This document shows, piece after piece, positions 44,706-52,574 of a stretch of 64,000 nucleotides of DNA. The stretch spans positions 62,001 through 126,000 of the forward strand of contig SMNZ01000005.1 in NCBI GenBank assembly GCA_004353515.1, written 5' to 3'. The notes below the pieces were generated by a model, which saw nothing but the letters and a program-made list of their open reading frames with translations, was not told where the DNA came from and made no database searches. This DNA comes from Alteromonadaceae bacterium M269. GTDB taxonomy: Bacteria; Pseudomonadota; Gammaproteobacteria; Enterobacterales; Alteromonadaceae. The position numbers and the translations under genes were made by a program. Each line of letters starts with the position of its first letter. Position 1 is the stretch's first letter.

Positions 44706-46748
44706 TTAAGCCGCTACCTTGTGTTTGCCTTGATAAGTTGAATTGGCGCGCCTTGAGGGGCGAATGCAAGACATTATATAGTTTAATTCGGGAGAGGCCT
44801 TTGCGGGTTGGTCAAGCCATCTCGGATAATACTTTGGTGCAGCGATGAGTTGTCGCTCCACCATTTCATTGATAATGGGCAGGTAGTTAAACCCGGTTTT
44901 ACCCACATATAAGTTTTTAATGTCCTCGTTTTTGTATAACTCTAACGCTGAGCTGACACCATTGAGGTAAACATAATCTTTCGTAAAGCCACCGCCACGA
45001 TGGACACGCACAGCGAGTTTGAATGCTTCATCTTGAGATAACCTATGCTCTTCTTTTAAAAAGCTAAACGTCTGTCTGAAGTCTCCATACTCAAGCATAT
45101 TCCTAACTGCTAATACTCTTAAAGCCAGCCCTTGTAGGCGTTTAAGTGTGGCATTGCCAGAATGAAACTCATTTAAGATCGCTAAGCCTTCTTGCGACAT
45201 GGTGTTACCGGGAAGTCCAAGGGAGAAAACTTTTAGCCGCTGTGACGCTGCATTTAGTGTAGTTGCCATATGCACACCTAACTCATGATGTACCAATGCA
45301 TTTGCGTCGGTGTCAGATATTTGTAAGCCTTTTGCGATTAACACTGCCTTACGGCTATTGGAGACCATGGCAGAAGCTACAAGTTTCGAGCTAGTTTCAA
45401 CTTTACAGCGCATGTCCCATATATTAGCTGCTGCTAGCATTCTAGCGTGCAGTTCTTCAGTTGAGACAAGCTTTTCATTTATGGATTCGAAACTGCTTGC
45501 ATGCAATAAAAACTGGGCATTGAGCTCATCCGTATGACTGGGTTCACCATAATATTTTAGGGACTCGTACATAAAGCCGGGTTGTCCTGCTTTTACGAGC
45601 AAGTCTATTTTTTGACTTAATCCGTCTATGACGTTGCGATACAAAGACTGAATGCTCGGGTCGCGAATAGTGTCGACGGGGAGGCGATAGAGCTTCTCTC
45701 TGAATTGATAGGGATCTACATCAAGCTGTCTATAACGAAACTGTGGCTGGTAGTTCCCATTGCACTTAAAAAACTGTTTTCGTTCAGTAGGTATGTTAAT
45801 CGGGTTAATGTAATAAAGTGTCTCTAAGCCCTTAGCTAATTCAAAAAGCGATTTATCAACGTTAAGAATTGCTGGCTCCATTCTTTCTGCAAGAACATCT
45901 GATTTTCTAAATCGCTTTTTGGTGGTAAATCGGCGCGCAAAAAAAGATGAGATTGCCACTAAACAGGCTTTGAACTGTTGACTAAGTGATTGCATGACTA
46001 ATGGATATATTTCGCCGCTCAGCTCATCCATATATACTTTTTTGACTTCCAAGGGTAAGACTAAAGTGTTTTGGTAACGACTGTTAATATGAGAGATCAT
46101 ATACCCCCTACCGAAGAAAATATCATTCTCTTTCGCTGAAACGGGCATATTGGGAAGTTCGATTTTAGCCAGCTTTGAAAGCGACATATCAATGACGGAT
46201 TGCCAACGTTCTTTGTCTATTTGTTCACTACCGATATTGAATGTCGGCGTTTCTCTATCATGTCTGAGATGATTGTATGAGTGAATATCGAAAACTATTG
46301 ATGTGCCAAACTGGCTTTCTATCCTCTCCACCAATGCATCCAACACACGGTAAAAGCAGCGGTGCTTTTGAATACTGTCGTTACGTTTTTTAGAGCTCAA
46401 CTTTTTATGCCAGACGTCTTTCCCCCAAGCTGTTCTATAAATACAATTAGCCACAGGGCGGTTCAGGTCGTATTCGTAACGAGAATCTTTGGCAATTAAT
46501 GTCATTGGCATAGCCTGAATTAATTGATCCGTATAAGGGTCTTCTTCATAAAGCCTTTCACTCTCACTAAGAGCGCACGAATCCAAGAGATCTTTACGGA
46601 ATCGGGCACCTGCGTGAACTGCGGTACACAGGATAGGTGTGTATGTTTCTATTTTTAAGCAAAAACTACCGTCTAATACCTCACATTCAAAAGTATTACC
46701 CAACGATATACGCCTAATGATTTCTTCTTCAGATAGCTTCAGCATCTT
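44706..46748 (-). CDS. N-formylglutamate amidohydrolase-like / DUF1704 (MATCAP-type) carboxypeptidase fusion
   Basis: A 680-residue, two-domain protein. Residues ~1-280: N-formylglutamate-amidohydrolase-like fold with CTAVHAGARF, DPYTDQLI, YDLNRPV and FDIHSYN, the family's metal and substrate motifs. Residues ~290-680: DUF1704, annotated as flavohemoglobin-expression-modulating QEGLA protein, with the HExxxH zinc motif in VHHELGVHMATT and TMSQEGLAIL. The eukaryotic relative MATCAP removes the C-terminal tyrosine of alpha-tubulin. Start taken at 46748, which overlaps the ATP-grasp gene by 20 bp. Confidence 0.88.
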   Translation of the reverse strand, partial: KMLKLSEEEIIRRISLGNTFECEVLDGSFCLKIETYTPILCTAVHAGARFRKDLLDSCALSESERLYEEDPYTDQLIQAMPMTLIAKDSRYEYDLNRPVANCIYRTAWGKDVWHKKLSSKKRNDSIQKHRCFYRVLDALVERIESQFGTSIVFDIHSYNHLRHDRETPTFNIGSEQIDKERWQSVIDMSLSKLAKIELPNMPVSAKENDIFFGRGYMISHINSRYQNTLVLPLEVKKVYMDELSGEIYPLVMQSLSQQFKACLVAISSFFARRFTTKKRFRKSDVLAERMEPAILNVDKSLFELAKGLETLYYINPINIPTERKQFFKCNGNYQPQFRYRQLDVDPYQFREKLYRLPVDTIRDPSIQSLYRNVIDGLSQKIDLLVKAGQPGFMYESLKYYGEPSHTDELNAQFLLHASSFESINEKLVSTEELHARMLAAANIWDMRCKVETSSKLVASAMVSNSRKAVLIAKGLQISDTDANALVHHELGVHMATTLNAASQRLKVFSLGLPGNTMSQEGLAILNEFHSGNATLKRLQGLALRVLAVRNMLEYGDFRQTFSFLKEEHRLSQDEAFKLAVRVHRGGGFTKDYVYLNGVSSALELYKNEDIKNLYVGKTGFNYLPIINEMVERQLIAAPKYYPRWLDQPAKASPELNYIMSCIRPSRRANSTYQGKHKVAA

Positions 46749-47763
46749 CGATAACCTTACGGAATGAATTTTTACGCTCAACAACGAGCTCACGTGCCGA
46801 AATAACATTTTCGATAAAATCTATGATGCTTTTTTGCAGCTTTGTACGATTGAGTCTGTTTATTCGCGTTATTCCACCTGGACTCAAGACGTTGACTTCT
46901 AATAGCTTGCCATTAATAACGTCTAAGCCCACCAAGTAGAGACCATCCCTGACAAGTTGTGGCCCAAGGGCTTTACATAATTGTTTTTCTTCTTTTGATA
47001 GTGTGTGTTTAACTTCTTTGCCTCCTGCATGAATATTTGAGCGCATATCTTTGCCTGACGGTACTCGCCTCATTGCACCAATAGGCTCGCCGTTGAGTAA
47101 GAGTATCCTGACATCACCTTGGTCGGCACCTTCTATATATTCTTGCATGATGACGTAATTACCTTGCTCACCACCAATATAAAACTCCAGCAATGACCTA
47201 AAGTTCTGTTGTGCATTTTTTTCAACAACAATAACCCCTCTGCCACCGTAGCCATTTAAGGGCTTCATGATCATTTTTTCAGTGGGTGACTCTTCCAGAA
47301 CTTGTTCGAGATACTCCTGACTTTTTGATACATGAGTTGCGGGAATAAATTTTGCGGCCTCGCCGCTAAATGACGCAGGATATAATTTGTTATTGGCAAT
47401 ACGTAGGCCATCAATGTCGTTCATGATAAAAACATCGTTACGCACAGAATCGAGAAAATTTAACGCTGTCGTATCTAACGGCGGGTTTGCGCGCATTATG
47501 ATTGCGTCAAACCCTCTAAGAGGTAACTTACACCGTTTAAATTCAGCAGATTTATAAAAAGCAGGAATATTACTACTGGTCTTCTGAGATTTGGTTAAGA
47601 CGTTACAAAACGCATAGGTCTCACTGTCCCTTACTGTAAGGTTATTGGTCGTCGTAATGGCTACAGTGAGTCCACGAGATGCTGCTTCATGGATAAGTCT
47701 AAGTGTGCTATCCGTTTCAGGCTCTATGCGATCCCATGGGTACATTAGAAAACATATTTTCAT
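46729..47763 (-). CDS. Glutathione synthetase-like ATP-grasp ligase
   Basis: A 344-residue ATP-grasp protein resembling GshB: GGRGVIVVEKN nucleotide loop, VIMQEYIEGADQGDVRILLLNGEPIGAMRRVPSG (in parts), IHAGGK and GLDVINGKLLEVNVLSPGG metal site. True GshB would be elsewhere in the chromosome; this copy is in a transposon next to a DUF1704 gene, so it may form a peptide-like bond on another substrate. The upstream GTG is too close to the ribosome site (GAGGAG inside the maoP end), so ATG 47763 is chosen. Confidence 0.85.
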   Translation of the reverse strand: MKICFLMYPWDRIEPETDSTLRLIHEAASRGLTVAITTTNNLTVRDSETYAFCNVLTKSQKTSSNIPAFYKSAEFKRCKLPLRGFDAIIMRANPPLDTTALNFLDSVRNDVFIMNDIDGLRIANNKLYPASFSGEAAKFIPATHVSKSQEYLEQVLEESPTEKMIMKPLNGYGGRGVIVVEKNAQQNFRSLLEFYIGGEQGNYVIMQEYIEGADQGDVRILLLNGEPIGAMRRVPSGKDMRSNIHAGGKEVKHTLSKEEKQLCKALGPQLVRDGLYLVGLDVINGKLLEVNVLSPGGITRINRLNRTKLQKSIIDFIENVISARELVVERKNSFRKVIEDAEAI

Positions 47764-47768
47764 AGCTG

Positions 47769-48116
47769 TTACCACTCCTCTTCTTCGACAGCACCATCGA
47801 AAGAGTCACTTTTCACTTGCCGACTTGAAAAACTTGATACTTTTACTTTGTTTCGGGTTTTTTCTAGAAACCTCTTCCATACAAGCTCGTGTGGAGTAGA
47901 AGCGTCCTTATTCCCTTTAAACACTTCAATGAACGTAGTTTCTTCTTCATTAATGGGTTCTCTCAGCCCTTGTTGAAGCTCTCTATAAGCATTTCCGTGT
48001 TGTTCTAATAGAAGTGTTTGGGCAAGCGAAAAATCTCCGCTACGCGAAATACCGTAAGGGAAAAGCTTTTTATCAGTAAATTTTTTGTCTGAGAAAAAAG
48101 AATTGTTCTTGCTCAT
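47769..48116 (-). CDS. maoP: MaoP-like DUF413 protein
   Basis: A 115-residue member of the DUF413/MaoP (YifE) family: LFPYGISRSGDFSLAQTLLLEQHG (in parts), LQQGLREPINEEETTF and HELVWKRFLEK. In E. coli MaoP acts at the maoS site in organising the Ori macrodomain and its gene is divergent from hdfR, exactly as here. The C-terminus is acidic and aromatic, DGAVEEEEW. The Glu codons GAG GAG also form the ribosome site of the ATP-grasp gene. First gene of a four-gene operon. Confidence 0.87.
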   Translation of the reverse strand: MSKNNSFFSDKKFTDKKLFPYGISRSGDFSLAQTLLLEQHGNAYRELQQGLREPINEEETTFIEVFKGNKDASTPHELVWKRFLEKTRNKVKVSSFSSRQVKSDSFDGAVEEEEW

Positions 48117-48237
48117 TTGATTAAATTCCCTTATCGAAGGTTATGCTAAGCTTTTATTGTTCATCTGGATCATTTTTTAGTAAAATGATAGATTTTTGTT
48201 GTTTTCGATAAATTATTTCTATTGAAGTAGGTAAAGC

Positions 48238-49125
48238 ATGAATACAGACTTGCTAAGGACTTTCATTGAAGTTGCTAAAACTCGCCACTTTGGTCATGCA
48301 GCAGATAACCTTTTTCTCACACAATCAGCTGTTAGTTCACGGGTTAAGCAGTTAGAAAGCCTTATTGGTGGGCCTGTCTTTACGCGTCAGAGAAACAATG
48401 TATTGCTGACTACAGCGGGTGAAAGGTTATTACCCCATGCTGAAAACTTATTAGCATCTTGGCAATTAGCCGTTCAAGAAGTGGGTGTCCCGACTAAGAA
48501 AAATGCACAACTGTCGTTAGGAGGTACATCCAATCTTTGGGATACGTTTTTACAATCGCTTTTACCCAAGCTTTCAGTTGCGTTTCCTAATCTTTATATG
48601 CGCACTGAAATAAATCGTTCCCAACATTTGGTCAGGTCATTATTGGGTGGGCGAGTCGATATATTTGCTACATTGGATCCGCCAGCCAATAGTGATTTTG
48701 AAATTAAGTGTATTGGTGATTTAGAACTTATTATGGTGTGCAACCACGAAGGGAAACAAATAGAAGAGATCCCTTCACTCGGACACGTATTCGTGGATTG
48801 GGGGACAGCATTTAACCTGCAACAAGCCAGGTTATTTTCAGAACCTGTAGCGCCGATATTGCACACTGGCCAGAGTCGTATCGCGTTAGAGTTTATTCTT
48901 AGCCACCGCGGTGCAGCGTATCTACCAAGAGCATTAGTTCAACCCTATTTAGATGAAGGTAATTTATATCAGGTGGCTGACTCTCTTGAAGTTCATCAAG
49001 ATGTTTTCGCTGTTTATTTGAAAGGTGCTGAATCGAGCTTATCGTTAGGGCCGGTTATTAACTTCTTAAAAGCTAGGGACATTAAGCCAGAAACAACAAT
49101 AGTCTCAGTAGAGGATGAGTTCTAA
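48238..49125 (+). CDS. hdfR: LysR-family regulator, HdfR-like
   Basis: A 295-residue LysR regulator. The N-terminal winged HTH (MNTDLLRTFIEVAKTRHFGH, FLTQSAVSSRVKQLES) is close to E. coli HdfR, a repressor of flhDC and activator of gltBD. The C-terminal effector domain is typical. It is divergent from maoP across 121 bp, the same arrangement as the chromosomal yifE-hdfR locus of enterobacteria, which is unusual for a Tn7 cargo. Confidence 0.88.
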   Translation: MNTDLLRTFIEVAKTRHFGHAADNLFLTQSAVSSRVKQLESLIGGPVFTRQRNNVLLTTAGERLLPHAENLLASWQLAVQEVGVPTKKNAQLSLGGTSNLWDTFLQSLLPKLSVAFPNLYMRTEINRSQHLVRSLLGGRVDIFATLDPPANSDFEIKCIGDLELIMVCNHEGKQIEEIPSLGHVFVDWGTAFNLQQARLFSEPVAPILHTGQSRIALEFILSHRGAAYLPRALVQPYLDEGNLYQVADSLEVHQDVFAVYLKGAESSLSLGPVINFLKARDIKPETTIVSVEDEF

Positions 49126-49222
49126 GTTTGTCGGCTCGAACTATGTTATGGCTGCACATGATGCTTTGCTCAAAGTAATCCATTGCCAACGATTAATAGG
49201 TAAGTTAACAAGTACCTAGGTC

Positions 49223-49243
49223 TTAATTTTGGGTTAAAATTAA
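49223..49243. promoter_or_regulatory. Inverted repeat before the DUF1003 gene
   Basis: TTAATTTT (49223-49230) and AAAATTAA (49236-49243) with a 5-bp centre, 23 bp upstream of the ATG at 49267. A likely operator or part of the start region; it could also be a hairpin in the leader RNA. Confidence 0.35.
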
Positions 49244-49266
49244 CCAGGAAAGAAGAGGACATAATT

Positions 49267-49782
49267 ATGGTAAAAAAGTACTTTGAAAATTTAGCAAAAG
49301 CATTACTCAATATTAGGTATACAGATTTGGATGAACATGAGAAAAATGTTATCCAAGCCATTGCGAAGCAAGAGACAGTTGTTACCGACTTAAACGAAAG
49401 TTTCAAAGAGCAACTAACTTTTGGTCAAAGAATTGCCGATAGAGTCGCAGTGTTTGGTGGTTCATGGACATTTATCATTATATTTATGAGTATCATGGTA
49501 ATTTGGATGGTTACAAACACTATACTCCTAGCTGCTGATAAAACTTTTGATCCTTATCCATTTATACTGCTCAATCTTGGCTTGTCATCACTTGCGGCAT
49601 TGCAGGCTCCAATTATTATGATGTCGCAAAATCGCCAATCAGATAAAGATAGAATGGCAGCTACATTGAATTATGAGGTGAGTTTAAAAACTGACCTTGA
49701 AATAATGAGGTTACATCAACGCCTAGACGAGCTTATTTCTCAAAAAAATTCTAATAAAGAAGAGTTTCATGACGGAGAATAA
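49267..49782 (+). CDS. DUF1003 membrane protein
   Basis: A 171-residue DUF1003 protein. Two transmembrane helices (TFIIIFMSIMVIWMVTNTI and PFILLNLGLSSLAALQAPII) separated by a short DPYP loop, then a charged coiled C-terminus (SQNRQSDKDRMAATLNYEVS). The family has no proven function. It overlaps the following MscS-like gene by 14 bp, so the two are coupled. Confidence 0.88.
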   Translation: MVKKYFENLAKALLNIRYTDLDEHEKNVIQAIAKQETVVTDLNESFKEQLTFGQRIADRVAVFGGSWTFIIIFMSIMVIWMVTNTILLAADKTFDPYPFILLNLGLSSLAALQAPIIMMSQNRQSDKDRMAATLNYEVSLKTDLEIMRLHQRLDELISQKNSNKEEFHDGE

Positions 49783-50365
49783 TTGGTTACATGAGCTCAA
49801 CCAATGGGCATTTACTTACGCTACTAATCTATTTTGGTCCCTCGCGATATTACTGCTGTACGCCATCATAACAAAGTTAGCGTTACCTAAAATTCAAAAA
49901 AGTGTCGATAAAAGTAATTTAAAGTCTGAAGCTACCCAAAAAGCTTATCACACAGTTAGATTGTTAGCTGCGACTTTGACACTAGCTATTCTGCTTATCG
50001 TTTGGGGTATCGATTTTAGTGGTTTATTAATCTTGTCTACATCCCTTATAACCTTGACGGGAGTTGCTCTTTTTGCAAGCTGGTCATTGCTAAGTAATAT
50101 CACTTCCTACTTCATTCTTCTATTTCAAAACTCTTATCGACGGGGCAATTTTGTGAGGATAATAGACGCTGATAACTATGTAGAAGGCTATATTGCTGAT
50201 GTTAACTTGTTCAATACAAAATTAATCACTGAGGATAGAGAGATAATCATCTATCCCAATAATCTCATACTTAATAGGCCGACAGTTGTAAATCCAAGAG
50301 AGCGTTTGTCAAAAATGGGAAAGGTCTCTGATAAGCCAGAAATTAAAAGTAAAGGTAATGAGTAA
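49769..50365 (+). CDS. Small MscS-like channel protein
   Basis: A 198-residue member of the MscS family: transmembrane segments at ~20-38 and ~62-80, a third at ~85-115 (TGVALFASWSLLSNITSYFI) and the short beta domain (NSYRRGNFVRIIDADNYVEGYI). It lacks the large C-terminal cage domain, so it may assemble differently. Last gene of the element, ending a few bases before the distal end repeats. Confidence 0.85.
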   Translation: MTENNWLHELNQWAFTYATNLFWSLAILLLYAIITKLALPKIQKSVDKSNLKSEATQKAYHTVRLLAATLTLAILLIVWGIDFSGLLILSTSLITLTGVALFASWSLLSNITSYFILLFQNSYRRGNFVRIIDADNYVEGYIADVNLFNTKLITEDREIIIYPNNLILNRPTVVNPRERLSKMGKVSDKPEIKSKGNE

Positions 50366-50367
50366 AA

Positions 50368-50504
50368 GTTTCAAACTTTAATGTCAGGTTTTGAGATGAT
50401 AAACAACCTTTGCTGTTTGTAGTTTCAATCTTTATTGTGAAAGGGTTGATTGCACCAGTTTAAAACATTGGCGCATAGCAGAGGAAAGTTTCAGACTTTA
50501 TTGT
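50368..50504 (-). repeat. Distal (left-type) end: three spaced TnsB-type sites
   Basis: Inverse copies of the end repeat at 50368-50384, 50422-50438 and 50488-50504, with GTTTCANNCTTTANTGT consensus, 54 and 66 bp apart. Wide spacing of three sites is the layout of Tn7 left end. The transposon stops at CGACA, 50509-50513. Confidence 0.88.
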
Positions 50505-50513
50505 TTGCCGACA

Positions 50514-50518
50514 CCTTT
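50514..50518 (+). repeat. Target-site duplication, distal side (CCTTT)
   Basis: Exact copy of 27950-27954, followed by TT then the pre-insertion downstream DNA. Confidence 0.92.
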
Positions 50519-50569
50519 TTATGAGTTTAAGATTAGCTTTTTCACTAGGTGATAAAGATAGTCTTGCAA

Positions 50570-52492
50570 TTACTGTTTAAGATGTTGTCTTAAAAATTTA
50601 TCCATGGCTTCAAAAGCTTTGTCTCTATTTTTTTGTAGGGACAAATAGTGATCACCTTTTTCCAATTCTATGTAAGTTACATCTTTACCCAACTTGAAGA
50701 GTTTTTTAGACATCATACGACTTTGTTTTACGTCGACGACTCGGTCCTGTTCGCCATGTATAAACAACATTGGAATGGCTACTTTTTCTGCTTGGTAATA
50801 TGGAGAACGAGCTTTTAGGTCTTTTGATTTGTTCCCTATTTGGTTTTTTACAAATCTACTGTTGGTGTAGTTTCTACTCTCTGTTACTAGTTGTTTGAGA
50901 TCTGATACACCGGCAAAGCTTATCGCACATTTAAATAAATCTGGCGTTTTGACCGCCGCCATTGCGGCAGCGTACCCACCATAACTCGCACCGACAATAC
51001 ACATGCGTTCAGGATCAGCTATACCCTTTTCAACCAGCCAGTTAGCGGCATCGGTGAGATCATCTTGCATCGTTAATCCCCACCCTTTCATCTGCGACTG
51101 CGCAAACTCATAGCCATAACCAGTAGAGCCTCTAAAGTTGGGGCGAAAAACCGCGTAGCCTCGGTTAGTAAAAAAAGAAGTCCAGTAATCAAAACCTGCG
51201 CTTTCTCTAGCCCCTGGCCCGCCATGGGGATGTATTATTGTTGGTAGCTCTTTGCTTTCAAGCCCTTTAGGGATTGTTAGGTATCCTTCTATTTTTTCAC
51301 CGTCACGTGCTGTGTAGGTTAAGAATTTGTGTGCTGTTAGCTCTTCAGAACTAATGCCAGGGTACTCTTTGAATAGTAAGTCGAGCGTTTTATTTTGTCG
51401 GTTCCCAAGGTAATAAACTCCTGGTGTATAATCATTCTCGGTGTAAAGTATGTAGGTTTTCTCGTCAGTGCTAAAATCGAGTAAGTAATTATGGGTGTCA
51501 GGTAAAGCGTGATTAATGCTTTTCTGGAAGTTGCTTAACGCGTTATCCCAGTAGATTCGGCCATTTTCACTATTTCGGTGATACAAGCCGATAACATCTC
51601 TACTCTTTCTTGAGTAGATTAATCTTCCGTCAACATCGTAGTTTTTGTCTTCAAAGATTAATGTTTCTTCTTTTGTCTCTAGATTTAAGGTGAATAGGGC
51701 CAATTTGTCTCCCTTATAAGCCCTATAATAGAGTATGTTAGGATCTAAACCAAACCCCAAAGGTGTTATAGCTGGTTCATTTAACGCATTATATTCAAAT
51801 ATCTTGTGCCATTTTTTGTCATCGCCAATTCTGACGCGAGTTGAAGCTTCGCCAGTCTTGTAATTTAGGGCTTTTCCTAGTCTTAAATTTCCTTGTTGAT
51901 CAACTAGCCAATCTCTTATGTCTAGCTTTCCTTTTTCAATCCGCTTTTTCTTTCCTGTATTAACATTAACTTTGTAGACGGAGGGTTGGTTTACCTTTTC
52001 AAGGTCAATGGCAATAAGGATATGATCAGGATCATTTGGTAGGTAGGACAAAACATTGTCTTGGAATTGAGACACAATCTGCGATGATGCTCTGGGTTTG
52101 ATAAGGGCCCTTTCTATTATCTCTTCGCCGTCTACATCGAAAGCTATTAAGCGTGTTTCTGTGGTGTCTACGCCACCACGTTTACTTGCGAACCATAGAC
52201 TGACAATCAAGGTCTTCTCATTTGCCCAGTTAAACCAGTTAATTTTAACTTTTTCATTGTCTGACTTGGCTAGGAAGTTAACTTTTCCTGTAGATAAGTT
52301 ATACGTCGTTAAAATAGCTAAACCTGGATCGCGATAGTTGCCAATATAAGCGATACTTTTTCCAGTTGGCGAAAGTTTGGGGCTCGTGTGTTTAGGTAAT
52401 TGACTAAAGCTCTCTGTAGGTAATTCCTTTGAAAGTGATAAAGAGCTTAAGAAAAAATAGCAAAAGAATAATAGTGGTGAAAGCCCTTTCAA
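50570..52492 (-). CDS. S9-family serine peptidase (prolyl oligopeptidase type)
   Basis: A 640-residue exported peptidase. Signal peptide at 1-22 (LLFFCYFFLSSLSLS). An N-terminal beta-propeller domain (~30-390) is followed by an alpha/beta hydrolase. The triad is Ser in VGASYGGY, Asp in GEQDRVVDV and His in KGDHYLS. It resembles dipeptidyl/acylaminoacyl peptidases that cut short peptides in the periplasm. It was the gene after glmS before insertion, converging on it. Confidence 0.92.
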   Translation of the reverse strand: MKGLSPLLFFCYFFLSSLSLSKELPTESFSQLPKHTSPKLSPTGKSIAYIGNYRDPGLAILTTYNLSTGKVNFLAKSDNEKVKINWFNWANEKTLIVSLWFASKRGGVDTTETRLIAFDVDGEEIIERALIKPRASSQIVSQFQDNVLSYLPNDPDHILIAIDLEKVNQPSVYKVNVNTGKKKRIEKGKLDIRDWLVDQQGNLRLGKALNYKTGEASTRVRIGDDKKWHKIFEYNALNEPAITPLGFGLDPNILYYRAYKGDKLALFTLNLETKEETLIFEDKNYDVDGRLIYSRKSRDVIGLYHRNSENGRIYWDNALSNFQKSINHALPDTHNYLLDFSTDEKTYILYTENDYTPGVYYLGNRQNKTLDLLFKEYPGISSEELTAHKFLTYTARDGEKIEGYLTIPKGLESKELPTIIHPHGGPGARESAGFDYWTSFFTNRGYAVFRPNFRGSTGYGYEFAQSQMKGWGLTMQDDLTDAANWLVEKGIADPERMCIVGASYGGYAAAMAAVKTPDLFKCAISFAGVSDLKQLVTESRNYTNSRFVKNQIGNKSKDLKARSPYYQAEKVAIPMLFIHGEQDRVVDVKQSRMMSKKLFKLGKDVTYIELEKGDHYLSLQKNRDKAFEAMDKFLRQHLKQ

Positions 52493-52574
52493 GATAAAAC
52501 TCCTAGGTTGTTACAGTGAAACTGAATCTTCTAAATGTTAACACTTACAGCTAATCAATAGTAGTAGATATATA

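Larger units (their letters stand above)
27955..50513 (+). mobile_element. Complete Tn7-like transposon (tnsABCDE type)
   Basis: A 22,559-bp element with TGTCG at one end and its inverse CGACA at the other, flanked by a 5-bp direct repeat. It carries tnsA, B, C, D and E in the Tn7 order, starting next to glmS. The tnsA-proximal end adjoins glmS as Tn7 right end does. About 14.6 kb after tnsE is cargo: a defence/toxin-antitoxin-like block, then EAL-HDOD, MscS, DUF1704, ATP-grasp, MaoP, HdfR, DUF1003 and MscS genes. All Tns catalytic residues are intact, so it is probably functional or recent. Confidence 0.95.

Noticed and set aside
46729-47763. The cell's normal glutathione synthetase GshB
   Set aside because: It is in a mobile element and an operon with DUF1704 and MaoP; no gshA or other glutathione genes adjoin, so a different amide-forming role is as likely.
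27955-50513. CRISPR-associated (CAST) form of the Tn7-like element
   Set aside because: No cas genes and no repeat-spacer array are visible; a full TnsD and TnsE are present, as in classic Tn7.
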